Shown here: positions 1 to 10,923 of the stretch, in pieces | How the letters are laid out: each line of letters opens with the position of its first letter | Numbering within the stretch: the stretch's first letter is position 1 | NCBI GenBank assembly: GCA_963930775.1 | Contig: OZ005705.1 | Span: forward strand, 2,852,001 to 2,916,000 | From: Cliona cf. orientalis | Taxonomy: Eukaryota > Porifera > Demospongiae > Clionaida > Clionaidae | Length of the DNA: 64,000 bases | Reading direction: 5' to 3' | The notes under the pieces: model-generated | The model's database searches: none | What the model was told of the DNA's origin: nothing | What the model saw: only the letters and a program-made list of their open reading frames with translations | Position numbers and translations under genes: made by a program

Positions 1-1
1 C

Positions 2-109
2 GACAGTGTGATCCCACTGGACAGGTGGTTCCTGAACACTGAGGCACACCCCTTCCCAATCATTCCCAAGATACCGGCCATTGAGAAGCAGGATGAAAAT
101 GCATTATAG
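2..109 (+). CDS. Possible 3' terminal exon of an unrecognised plus-strand gene (partial)
   Basis: A reading frame is open from the window edge for 35 codons and ends in TAG at 107-109. It would encode a short tail that includes PLDRWFLNTEAHPFPIIPK. The stretch is clearly more GC-rich than the AT-rich sequence after it, as expected for coding followed by 3' UTR. The gene would converge on SYTL-A, which ends at 749 on the other strand. The family is not recognised. The minus strand is also open here from an ATG near 93, so the strand call is uncertain. A frame of this length can occur by chance. Confidence 0.4.
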   Translation, partial: DSVIPLDRWFLNTEAHPFPIIPKIPAIEKQDENAL

Positions 110-748
110 CTAGTAGGACTCCGGATCGAATAAGCAGATAATAGTGGTAATAATATGAAATTATCATGCCCATTGCCTGTTGAGTTTAATCATGCCTTCT
201 GTTCTTTCCTTTCATTGCTATCTTACTCTATTTGTGTCTTTTCTGCTATTTTCCGTTTATCCAGTATTTAAATTTTAACTCTGTAAAATAATAATTATAC
301 TACTTTATAGGGTAGAACTAATTATTTGCAATAATTATATCAAGCAAAAAAAATATAATAATTATTATTTTTAATATTATACTCATAATGATGATGTCAG
401 GTGTCGGACCTGGTATGGAGATATTCTTGAAACTATTGCAATAATTATTGTTTTGTGGAGGAAGATTATAGCCAAGTGTGCAAGCCAACAAATTAGATCC
501 TTATCAAGACATGACTATTGTCATGTATGCCTTAATAATTATTATTTATAGAGTAATGAATTAATTAAGACACACAACTGCATGAAGGGAATTACATGAT
601 GGGCTGGGGTGGGGTGCTGAAATTAATGCACTCCACTCCCAATACGAAAAGAAAAAAAAAGACAATAATACCATTGAAAACTTTACAGGAATTCATCAAT
701 GCTATGCACTACGTACTATTATATTAGATCACTACTACTAATAATATC
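110..748. other. AT-rich spacer between convergent gene ends
   Basis: No gene is visible. The sequence is strongly AT-rich with many ATTATT-type runs and probably contains the 3' UTR of SYTL-A (minus strand) and of the plus-strand exon at 2-109. Confidence 0.5.
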
Positions 749-3700
749 TCATGATTCATTAACAATAGAAAAACATGTATACAGATCTAAGTCATCCCTG
801 GGATTCATTGAGGATCTCAGTGTGTGCCACTGCTCCACCCACTCCCCAGGGTTGGCTAGCATGTCCTCCCAGTGGGTCACTTCATCTCCAATGGAGTCCA
901 TCCAGTCCTTGTGTTTAGCTGCTGATCCAGGAGCTGGACCAAGACGCAGACCACCAATGAATGTATGGCTGCTGTTGTCATAGCTCCATACACTAATTTC
1001 CAGAACTCTCTCACATGACAATTCCTCTAGGCTGACATTTTCAAACGTGAACTTTTCTTCCCAGAGAGGGTTGATACTGTTCTTGATTATTCCTGTTTTA
1101 CGCTTTTCACTTGACTTTCGATTTGGCAGGAGGTAGAGCTTAACCACTGAGTCATTGGAGTAGATATCCATTGCTTGAAGCTCTTTGGCTTGCATGATGT
1201 TAATAACCAAGGTCCCTGTTGGGTTCAATCCACTAACTGGCTGATACTTGAGGCCTACTTTCAGCTCTCCACTGTCCTCCTCACCAGCAGAAGCTTCCTA
1301 GTGAAACAACCAGATATTATGTATAATAATTATGTGCATACAGACTTGCTTCAGAATTAAGACAGGACTTGGGGGTACTATAGTATTCACAATGGGCCTC
1401 TTTTAGAGAGGGGTGCGACTACCTACACAAACAGTATTCTAGTCATTCTAATCAACACACCCATACGAGTACTGGATATAATACTATTATACCATTCACC
1501 CCCACCTGTATTTCTTCTGTAAGAGCAAATATTGTACTGTGACAAAGTAGACTATAGGGTCCCACAGAGTACGTAGGTACCAGTGGGCATATGATAAATG
1601 GAGTGCAAGCATTGAGCTCCAGAACTTCATCCAGGCCATGGGGGGGGGGGGGGGGGGGGCAAATGATTATTAAAGGGATTCCATTAAGTACGATAATATC
1701 AACCACTAATTGTAAACATCTGGAGGAGTTAATCCTAAACATATGAAGAAACTTGTCATGCTACAATGTCGTATGTCCACTCGTTATATTTATTCCGCTT
1801 CCTCCTAACTACACTGTGCACTTGATCTACTGTATTCGATAGTCACTGACTAATATGAAACAACGTACATGATTTGAATCCGAGTCGTGCGCATACCTTA
1901 TCTTGTAGCAAGTACCATTGATCAGGCTGGCTGCAGGAGTCTGTAAGCTCAAGAGATGAAAGGGGAAGACAAACTTCTCCTAGAAACTGACTTCTACCAA
2001 ATCTACTCCAGTCCCATACTGTTAGCAAAAGAGAACGAGAGCTTAATCCTGACTTGGAAATATCATACTGCATAAAAAATTATCTAGGTAAAAGTACAAT
2101 AAATTTTACTAATATTATGATGAACTTACAATCACTTCTTCATTGTAGACGGGGTCCAGTGTCTTCTTCTTGATACTGGTCTTTTGTTTAGTGTGTTTGT
2201 CAGGAAGAAGGTAGGTCTTGACATAGGGATTAGAGTAGCCATTGCTGTCAGCAGCTGCTAGTCCCCTGGCTCTCTCCACATGGATATGCAGCTGGCCATT
2301 CTGGTAGTACACACCAACGAGCACCTCACCAGTGATATCATACTTGCCCCTGCCTCCAGCCTCACTGTAAACACTTGTGCTGCTCAAGCTGGAGAGACTT
2401 TCATTCAAATTGCTTGATCTATCTAATTGATTGCTGTCTTCTTCAACAACTACAGTAACTAGATGCAGATTGGTCGATGTGGACTCAGCTGTTTCAGCTC
2501 CATTGAGCTGCAGAGACCTCTGCAAAGATGTTGGGGAGCCACTTGGCAGATCATCATCGGTCTTTAACTGAAAATTAATTATTATCAACTATGAATTATT
2601 ATAGTCAGAAATGCTAGCACCTTGTCTTGCAGCTGGTACCAATGGTCTGTAGTATCAGAGAGATCAAGAGAAGGAAGAGAGAGATAAATTTCTCCGAGAC
2701 ATTGGTTCTTGTTGAATCTATCCCAGTCCCACGCACTCAACCACAGGATCCGAGAGCCCAGATCTGACTCAGGGACCTTGTACTATTAAAAAGAAAATTC
2801 AGATACTAGAAATCTGATGAAATTTTTTTAACTTACCCTCAATGTTTCATTGTAAACTGGATTTAGTGTCTTCTTCTTGACGCTGGTCTTCTGTTTGGTG
2901 TGTTTAGCTTTGTCGGGAAGAAGGTAGGTCTTGATGTAGGGATCAGAGTAGCCATTGCTGTCAGCAGCTGCTAGTCCCCTGGCTCTCTCCACATGGATAT
3001 GCAGCTGGCCATTCTGGTAGTACACACCCACCAGCACCTCACCAGTGATGTCATAGGTTGTCTTCTTGTGTACACTCTTTCCACTGGTGCTATCATATTG
3101 AGAATGGTTGAGTTGCTCACATGGAAATGATGGGATTGATGGAGCGGGAAGGGGGCTAAGTTGATCACGAGGAAATGGAGAATGATTATGGGTTGATGAC
3201 GGTAAGAGTTCGTGATCATGTGGAAGTGGTGTTGTTGAAGGAACAGAGGAATGTTTGACAATCTCTAGTGTTGTTGATTCCCTATTGGTTCCACTTGATT
3301 TCACAGCACGTACCGAACTTGATAGAGGAGAGTATTTGCTTGCTGGCTCCATGGACAGCCTTAGGGTGTGCCACTGCTCCACCCACTCCCCAGGTTGCTT
3401 CAACATGGCCTCCCAGTGGGTCACTTCATCTCCAGCCGAGTCCATCCAATCTTTAGGCAAGTGAGGTAGGGAATCTGGATGCGGTCCCATCCGTACCCCT
3501 CCAATAAAACCATTACTTCCTCTTCTGTCATAGTCCCAGACTGTCACTTCAAGTACTCTTCCTGATGAGAGATCATCCAAGTATACATTTTTGTAGGTGA
3601 ACTGTTCATTCCAGACTGGATTGAGGTTGTGACTAATCACCCGTGTCTTGCGTTTCCCAGACAAAGACTGATTGGGAAGCAAATAAAGTTTTACAGTGGG

Positions 3701-3942
3701 ATCAGTCAGTTCATCTTCATCCATGATCAATAGATTCTGAGCTTGGTAGATGGCTATATGCAGAGTGCCAATTATCCTCGTGGTATTGTTGCTTGAAGAC
3801 ACCAGTTTGGCTTTTGGTAAATACATCAGACCCACCTGCAGCTTGCCTTGGTAGGAGTCGTTATGGAATACAGTCCCACGCTAAAGGATATAGGGAGACA
3901 TACAAATGAAAGTAGGGAGTGGTGGGAAAGACAGTAACAAGG

Positions 3943-3973
<31 letters not shown>

Positions 3974-6189
3974 GAGAGAGAGGGAGGGAGAGAGAGAGGG
4001 AGAGAGAGGGAGGGAGAGAGATGAAAGAGAGGAGGGGGAGTGGAGGAGGTCAGGATCAGCCTTTACCTTATCCAGCAGACTGTACCAGTAATCCTTTGAC
4101 ACTGAGAGGTCAAGGGAGGAGAGAGGGAGACGGATTTCTCCAAGGAAGCGGTTTCTACCAAATATATCCCAGTCCCACACACTCAACCAGAGAGTACGAG
4201 AGCTCAAAGCACTTTGCTCAATCTTCACCTAGAAGAATGATTCACTTTTCACTTCACTTCCTTAGTAAACTTAATATTGAAACTATACCTTAAGTATTTC
4301 ATCAAAGACAGGATTTGTTGTCTTTCGTTGCACACCAGTTTTTCTTTTTGTGCATTTGCCAAGGTCAGGTAGGAGATACATCTTCACGTAAGGATTGGAA
4401 ATACCTTCCTTCTTGGCAGCTGCAAGACCCTTTGCCATCACCACCTGCACCAACAGCTGCCCATTGTTATACCACACTCCCACTTGTAGCTTTCCTGTAA
4501 TATCATAGTTTCCCTTTCCAGCTGGTGCACTGTACATACTAGTGAGACTCTTCAGACTTTCAACGCTGCTGGATTTGGAATGTAGCTTCTGTAGAGTGCA
4601 TGTGTTACCCTCATCTTTTTCATATGCTTTAACTGCAGGAAGATCATCTAGACAAACTTTTACTGACTGGGGAGTTAGTAGATGAACATCGTGATCATTG
4701 TGGCTGTCAAGGTCAGATAAATTGTGTCCACCATTCTCTCTCCCTGCATGCACAAAGAGTATCCATTCATATTGGGTTCAATTCTGCAGATACACTACTT
4801 TATATACATTAATAATTTTACTTTGTTCTGGAGCTGCTGTTAAGGACCTTCGAAGTAATTCTGAACTGTAACGATGATCCCTCTCTAGTTTGAGATGAAG
4901 CTGTTGGAGCTCAATATTCTTGTCATTGCCTGATGAACGCTCATTCAGATCAGAACCAGTCACACTGTTGAATGAGAATTTGACAGTGAATGCCATGCAA
5001 GCTATACAATCTATACACCCGGTATAGTACTATAATATTATACATGTCTGAGGGAATTTAAAGGTGTTTATTATAACACAGCTTCCCAAAGAAATTCTCA
5101 TTGCTACATACCGTACTCGCTCTAATTATTCGAACATTCTAATAGCCCGAACGGCAAGTTTAAGTAATTTATTTCCTTCCTAATTCGTCGAACATCTTGA
5201 ATTTCAAGATTTCTCATCCGCTCTAAATCAACTGAACGGCCATGCACACAGTACGGCATGGCAGGAGCTCGAGATAACTCTTCCACGTTCATCGAAGAGT
5301 GTGGCTACCACATCTAGGACAGCATATAAGAGCAGAAAGGTAACACAGACACAGACGGCGATCATTTTGTGATCGCTCCTGAGAGCACAGCGATACTGAT
5401 CATGAGAACTCTAGAGCTGACAACGATAAACCTATAGTTGGACATCGACTGCTGTTTCTTCGTTGCTATAATAGTGCTTTCTCCATTTGCACCGGATCCG
5501 TTCTATTTACACTCGAATAAACCATTGCCCGAATGTATTTACTTTCTATTTAACACCGAACGGCGATATTAATTATTTTTGGCCATTCGGATAATTAGAG
5601 CAAGTACGGTACATGCAGCCTGTCTGTTGTGTTTGTAAAAATTATTGGCAGTCATGGCTAAATAGTGACAAGCAGAATTAAAGCAATTGCACTTTGCCGT
5701 TAACGATCTAGCAATTACTCCTCCCAGTATTCATACCTACAACAATTGTTAGTAAACTCCTCCATAAACATCACTGTTACACTGACTAAATTTGTTTTGT
5801 TAGCAATCTCAATGAATTCCCAGCTTGCATGTACTTATTCTGTGTATAACCGAAGAAAGCTGCACCTACATAATTTTCAGCGAAAGGACATCGACTGTCC
5901 AAGTGAATTGCAGGCCTTGATAGAAAAAGAATTCCCAGAAATTCTTTGCAAATTAGAGTATTCCTGTAGCTAAATTCTGCCTTACAATACAATCGTGAGT
6001 GCATGAAACCTGCAGCCTATTTTCTATGACGACAGAGGATTCATACCTAGCTAGTATAGATCTGTCCAGCTGTATCATACAATACCTGAGACAATTAAGG
6101 CGTAACTCTTCATCTGCCTCAATAACAGCTACCAGTTTTGCCCTTTCCTCCGCTGTGAGATGGCTCAGATCGATGATTTCTTGCTCCAT
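749..6189 (-). CDS. SYTL-A: synaptotagmin-like protein with Slp homology domain and five C2 domains
   Basis: Predicted Rab27-type effector of membrane docking. Nine exons join in frame (about 1075 aa): 6086-6189, 4822-4964, 4289-4743, 4067-4228, 2837-3880, 2621-2782, 2130-2567, 1897-2067, 749-1297. Exon 1 starts MEQEIIDLSHLTAEERAKL, the Slp homology part 1. Exon 2 carries the second half (HRYSSELLRRSL). C2 order by type is A-B-A-A-B. 'A' units contain (Y/G)xYDITG and a WDWD loop; 'B' units match Slp C2B with the DWMDSxGDEVTHWE signature. Exon 5 encodes a complete C2B fused to the first half of the next C2. Calcium ligands vary: the first C2 has lost the loop-1 acids (KKEGISNPYVK), while the third keeps DSNGYSDPYIK. 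The two B units lack most aspartates. Known Slps have two C2 domains, so five is unusual. Intron 1 contains a transposon relic. Protein family is certain; exact splicing is inferred. Confidence 0.85.
1640..1659. repeat. Poly-G run
   Basis: An uninterrupted run of about 20 G lies in the intron between the last two SYTL-A exons. It is one of several such runs in the window. Confidence 0.9.
3938..4022. repeat. GA-rich microsatellite in a SYTL-A intron
   Basis: Imperfect (GA)n/(GGGA)n tract in the short intron between the C2A and C2B exons of SYTL-A. On the transcribed strand it is a pyrimidine-rich CT tract close to the splice donor. Confidence 0.9.
5109..5611. mobile_element. Non-autonomous DNA transposon, about 500 bp, in SYTL-A intron 1
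   Basis: The ends are inverted repeats: TACCGTACTCGCTCTAATTA at the left and its near-complement TAATTAGAGCAAGTACGGTA at the right. A second inner motif (ATTCGAAC / CATTCGGAT) extends the match. No transposase frame is seen inside. The flanks suggest a TA target site, which would fit a Tc1/mariner or pogo-like MITE; this class call is an inference. Confidence 0.75.
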
Positions 6190-6997
6190 TGGTGTGTTTT
6201 ATTTGAGGATGTGGCTACGTAGCTGTTTAAAAACACAGACCCGGTATCTGGTATATACCCGGAGAGCATGTGGGCGGTGGTACGCGCGTACTGGCAGAAA
6301 GATGTATGCGCATGCGCATTAAATAAATTGAGAAATCGTCCTTCTTGTGGCTGATTTCAGATAATATCACCAACGATAATTAGCAGCATAATATCTGTGC
6401 AACTCTATAAGAGTCAATATACTTAGCTAGCTTGGTTCAAATCAGTCTGGAATGCCAGATCACTATGATGCCATGACATTGTATACTATTGCAGCTACTG
6501 GAGTTCACTAGTTTAACTTGTCAATGATTAATCCTTTATGGTGGGGGGTTTCTCTGTAATTCTGTCTTGCTCAAGCTCGAATCTGCATGCCATGGTGCAG
6601 TTAAGTATTACAGTGTGCACTTTTACAGTCCTATTACTTACGTACCTCCAATTCATGATATCGATGTGTTCCATTCTCTGGCATACCAGTTCATGACTTG
6701 CTCTGTTCTCTGGCAGGTGGGAACTTGAGCTATTGATGGAGTTCAGTGGTGCTGCTAGCAGAAGTTCAATATATCTACTGGAAAGACATTAATTTCGAAA
6801 GAAAATATCAACAGTGCACACGTTAATAAATATTATTGTTACTTACCATTGTACTAAAGTATACTATGGGAGTGACTGCATCTACATGTACCGATGACTC
6901 GTCTATTTCTGGAAGAAAATTGTGATACATGATCAGTGGTCACCTTCTTTATGATTATTGGCCATAATTATACCTTAGCGAGATAAAATTAATTAAG
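6190..6997 (-). other. Intergenic region K to SYTL-A with two exon-like segments
   Basis: Between the stop of gene K (6998) and the start of SYTL-A (6189) there are two minus-strand stretches with good splice borders. One is near 6846-6912 (acceptor TTCCAG, donor GTAAGT; reads EIDESSVHVDAVTPIVYF). The other is near 6648-6780 (acceptor TTCCAG, donor GTACGT; reads SRYIELLLAAPLNSINSS). They could be an alternative 3' end of K or non-coding leader exons of SYTL-A. No family is recognised. The rest is ordinary AT-rich sequence. Confidence 0.35.
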
Positions 6998-9900
6998 TTA
7001 TTCAGCTATCTTCTGCACACTCCACATGTTATATTCGGGGTAGACTGTTTCCGCCATATCACCAATGAATGGTTGAAGTTCAGAGGTGCCATGCTCACAC
7101 TGCTCGGCCAGCACTCTGTATAATTACATTTTCAGTAAAATTTCAATCTAGTGCAAAAGACTTAGGACAAATATATTATACCTGGTGCTATTAATCCTGG
7201 ATGAGAACTGTACATGTGCAGTGTTGTCACTCATTTGAAGATGGCCACTGTGAACCAGTGTATTTAGTATTTCACATTTTTATTATGCAGCTGCACAGAC
7301 TCATCGCCAATACCTTGCCATGCCATTATTGTCATCCTGGACATAAAATTGATCCTGTTCTGATGATTGTTGAGCATAATATCCAGGGTGTCCATTATAG
7401 CACTGGTACCAACCACAGCTTGCCACATTCACAATGCTAAAGAAAAATTAAAACTATTAGTGATAGATGCTCTACGGCAACCCCTCACGATCACAATTAA
7501 TAGATGTGCTGTTGATTTAATATCTAAAACTCTAGACTCCTAATTAACTTACCCAGATGCATAGTCTTGTTGTGGATTACTTCCCACTGTAGTGTGTGTA
7601 TTGATCTCCACTCCTCCTGTGTACTCTTGCAGCCTGTATGAGATAATTATAGGTTTGCCAAAGTACACTGGTAGTAGAGTACATTAGTGCCATAGCTATA
7701 GGAACAAGCAGCAATGATGCTGTATAGCATAAACATGCCGCAACTGTAGTATTATGATTGTACATACCCAGATGCATAGAAGTGTTGAGAAGACTCCAGA
7801 TGCTGGGCAAAGGAAGAGGAGCTAGCTTGCCAAGGAGTGTGGTTTTGATAAACAGGGTAAAATAGCTCCGGTCTTTCTCTCAACATCCTGAATTAAATAT
7901 GAAAGGAAATTAAAGGAAATTAATAAGAGCAGGAGCATAATGAGGAGGAGGAGGAAGGAAGGAAAGGAAAGTGAATAATGCATGTGAAAGCTCCAAGCTT
8001 AGTATAGTGACTACTTTAGGAAAAATTTGAAACTGTAATCTTTCATATGGGCATTTTGCACTCCTTCCCTTTCCCTTGTTAATATTATGCACTCTAACTC
8101 AGTTCACTCACCTATCATAATAAGTCTTTATTTCTTCTTTCCAAAGCCGCTCCCTCTCCGCAGCCTCAGCAGCATCTATCTTCTGAACTGATTCTTCTGA
8201 CGATGACTGGTATGCAAGTATTTGGAATGAATCTTCTTCATAGCACTGTGGTTCCAAATCAGTACTACTGTGCACCCTTTCAGAGAGCTCATCTTCAGAG
8301 CATGATAGTTTCACCTCAGAGTCACCAGAACGTGAAAGCTTCTCCTCAGAATCAGAATCCCCAGAGCATGAAAGCTCATCCTCAGAATCACCAGAGGACG
8401 AACACTCCTCAGAATCGCCAGAGGACAAAAGCTCCTCCTCAGAATCACTAGAGCATGAAAGCTCATCCTCAGAATTACCAGAGCATGAAAGCTCATCCTC
8501 AGAATCACCAGAGGACAAAAGCTCCTCCTCAGAATCACTAGAGCATGAAAGCTCCTCCTCGGAATCACCAGAGCATGAAAGCTCATCCTCAGAATCACCA
8601 GAGTACGAACACTCCTCAGAATCGCCAGAGGACAAAAGCTCCTCCTCAGAATCACTAGAGCATGAAAGCTCATCCTCAGAATTACCAGAGTACAACTCCT
8701 CAAAATCATCAGAGCACGAAAGCTCCTCCTCGGAATCACCAGAGCGCGAAATCTCATCAGAATCTCTGGACTCTTCCTCAAAATCACCAGAGCAAGAAAC
8801 CGCATCTTCAAAGATTGGTCCATCATGTGCTTCACTGGAACTGTCAACATTCTCTCTAAGTGAAGTGTCTTTCCTCATCTCTTTCACCAAATCAGCAATC
8901 TTATCAACAGTATTGGCAGTACCCGCATCATTGACAATTCGAATTCTGTTGACGAGTATAGATTAATTATTGTGGTTAGCAAATCTAGTAAAATTAGTGA
9001 TGTCAAACATTGGCTGGATTCGCTAAAATTTTTCTCCTTGTATTTATATCAGTGACATGGCACAAATGATATGTAAGTTTGCGCATGCTGTAGATCCAAT
9101 GGTGAGGCACCCAGACCACTTACCAGTATAGGGTAAGTTTGGGTGCTGAACATGATGGTTTACATAGTTTTTCTCTTCAAAGACAAGTTTTTCTGACTTT
9201 GTGTAATGTGGACTTTCAGAACTACCATTACTTGTAATAGATCAATTATGCCATTTTTTGTATTGCTTACTCCGAAGAATGTTGACATGAATTAACCCAG
9301 GATTGAGACATAAATATGGAATTAATATAGACGGGTTGCCTTAATATGATTAGCATGGCAAGGTCATAAATTAGAAAAATCAGTACCCTCAAGACATGTC
9401 GTTATGGCAATGATTTTTTTTTAGATAATGCTATTGACCCATGTAATCATCACACTGAAGTTTGAGACTTGTCTGATCTATTGCTGATTTTATAAAAATC
9501 TTAGAAGTGAGCAATTTTCCCATATGTTTGTATTGCGGTAGGGCACATTTTGCCCTACTGCCATACAAACATATGGGAAAATTGCTCACTTCTAGGATTT
9601 TTATAAAATCAGCAATATATCAGACAAGTCTCAAAGTTGGTGTGATGATTACATGGGTCAATAGCATTATCTTAAAAAACATTCATTGCCATAGCAACAA
9701 GCCTTGATGGTATTGATTTTCCTAATCATGGCCGCATGTTCATGTGGCTTGAACTTTCATGTCATGAATCACATTAAGGCAACCCGTCTATAGGTCATTA
9801 TACATATCAGAGTGATCAGCTATACCTATACTCTACACACTGGTGCAGAGTAATAATGCTAATGATGAAGTGAATTTTTTGCCCTGATATCCCTATATAG

Positions 9901-10206
9901 TAAAATTAATAAGTTTGAGGCTTACCCATTCAACTGCTTATTCATGTCCGACAGCAGCTCAGCGAGTTGCTGTTGGCGAGAGGAGAGCTGGCTCAGCTGC
10001 TCGCGAAGTTCTAGACGGCGAGTCACATAAATTAAAGTAGATAAATTATTGTAATAAATCTAGCTATTACATTAAACTTAACTCTTACCGTATAATTTGG
10101 ATTTCACAGATACATGATCAGAGCAAATAACTTCATCAACGGGGGTCGATTGTTGTTTGCAGCCACGCCTCAGTTTGCGACGAATAGCTCTGATAAGTCG
10201 TCCCAT
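6998..10206 (-). CDS. Gene K: coiled-coil protein with long serine/aspartate/glutamate repeat tract
   Basis: Eight exons join in phase to about 497 aa: 10089-10206, 9926-10010, 8112-8945, 7768-7887, 7553-7633, 7314-7436, 7182-7196 (a 15-nt microexon) and 6998-7115. The N-terminus is basic (MGRLIRAIRRKLRRG). Exon 2 encodes a glutamine/leucine-rich coiled coil (LREQLSQLSSRQQQLAELL). Exon 3 carries roughly 20 imperfect copies of a short acidic unit such as SCSGDSEDEL, full of casein kinase 2-like S-x-x-E/D sites. The tail is rich in Tyr, Gln and Ser. No catalytic domain or known family is recognised. It lies between SYTL-A and SYTL-B in the same orientation. Broken copies of its exon 2 and the start of exon 3 lie downstream of SYTL-C. 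The frame is well supported; function is unknown. Confidence 0.7.
8290..8760 (-). repeat. Coding tandem repeat of acidic SGDSEEEL-type units in gene K
   Basis: A 27-33 bp unit repeats many times and encodes variants of SCSGDSEDEL, SCSSDSEEEL and LSSGDSEE. Unit edges are imperfect, so copy number differs by alignment. All units keep frame, which indicates selection for the acidic product rather than neutral expansion. Confidence 0.85.
9326..9792. mobile_element. Foldback element with arms of about 220 bp in gene K intron 2
   Basis: The segment is an almost complete palindrome. The outer ends are TATAGACGGGTTGCC and GGCAACCCGTCTATA. The arms run inward to a centre near 9545-9552, where GTAGGGCA meets TGCCCTAC. 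Long stretches match closely on both arms, for example CCCATATGTTTGTATTG near 9520 and its complement near 9570. No gene is inside. It is probably a palindromic MITE. The host intron is transcribed, so the RNA would form one long hairpin. Confidence 0.9.
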
Positions 10207-10310
10207 TGAGATTGCCTGTATCAATCAGCGTAACCAAAGAAGTTTCTTTTGTTTTGATTCAGGTTTTCACCTCTCAAAAGCTAAGACTTGCAAGAAGATC
10301 TTGTCGTTCT

Positions 10311-10709
10311 CATAGGCTCCAACCTTTCCTGAACAGCTCCAGGGACATGGACCACACCCACTAGATCTGTCCATCATTTATTAAAACTCCGCCCACACCA
10401 CACCCAATATGATTGAATTTGATGACCACAAAGCCCAGAATATATTTTCTAGAGCATGAATTTGCAAGCCTAGTAGACCTCCTGTAGTGTTGCTACTGTA
10501 AAAACCAAAGTTTGTAAGGCACTACCACAAGCAGCTTGTTCATTTTACCACCAATAAGTGATTAGTTGTACTACTACTACAGTGTTTATGCTAGTGTCTG
10601 GACCTCTTCCGGGACCAATAATACAATTATAGAAGAACCTTCCGGGACGCGGGACAATTGCTAAAAATCCGGGACTGTCCCGGAGATTCAGGGACAGTTG
10701 GAGCCTATG
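10311..10709. mobile_element. MITE-like inverted-repeat element between SYTL-B and gene K
   Basis: The ends are CATAGGCTCCAAC at the left and GTTGGAGCCTATG at the right, followed inward by TTCCTGAAC / GATTCAGGGAC-type matches. No coding frame is seen inside. It sits upstream of gene K's first exon, in the only promoter space K has. Confidence 0.75.
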
Positions 10710-10923
10710 CGTTCTCTTTCGGATTCCACTGACCAGATAATATATATAGCGCGTCCGTTGCTAGTGACGCTCGCACAAATGGGCAGACGCGCACGCGCAA
10801 TGTCAGTGCACGTGACTACACCTCTACGTACGTACGCGCACGCGCGGTAGTGCGCGATACTGATGATACAACAATCATAGTATAGTATGCATGAAGTTGT
10901 GCATGATAGATATACACAGTCAA

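Noticed and set aside
8311..8850. Alternative minus-strand frame rich in Leu/Val/Arg over gene K exon 3
   Set aside because: Shadow frame of the acidic repeat; it lacks matching splice borders and ends inside the exon.
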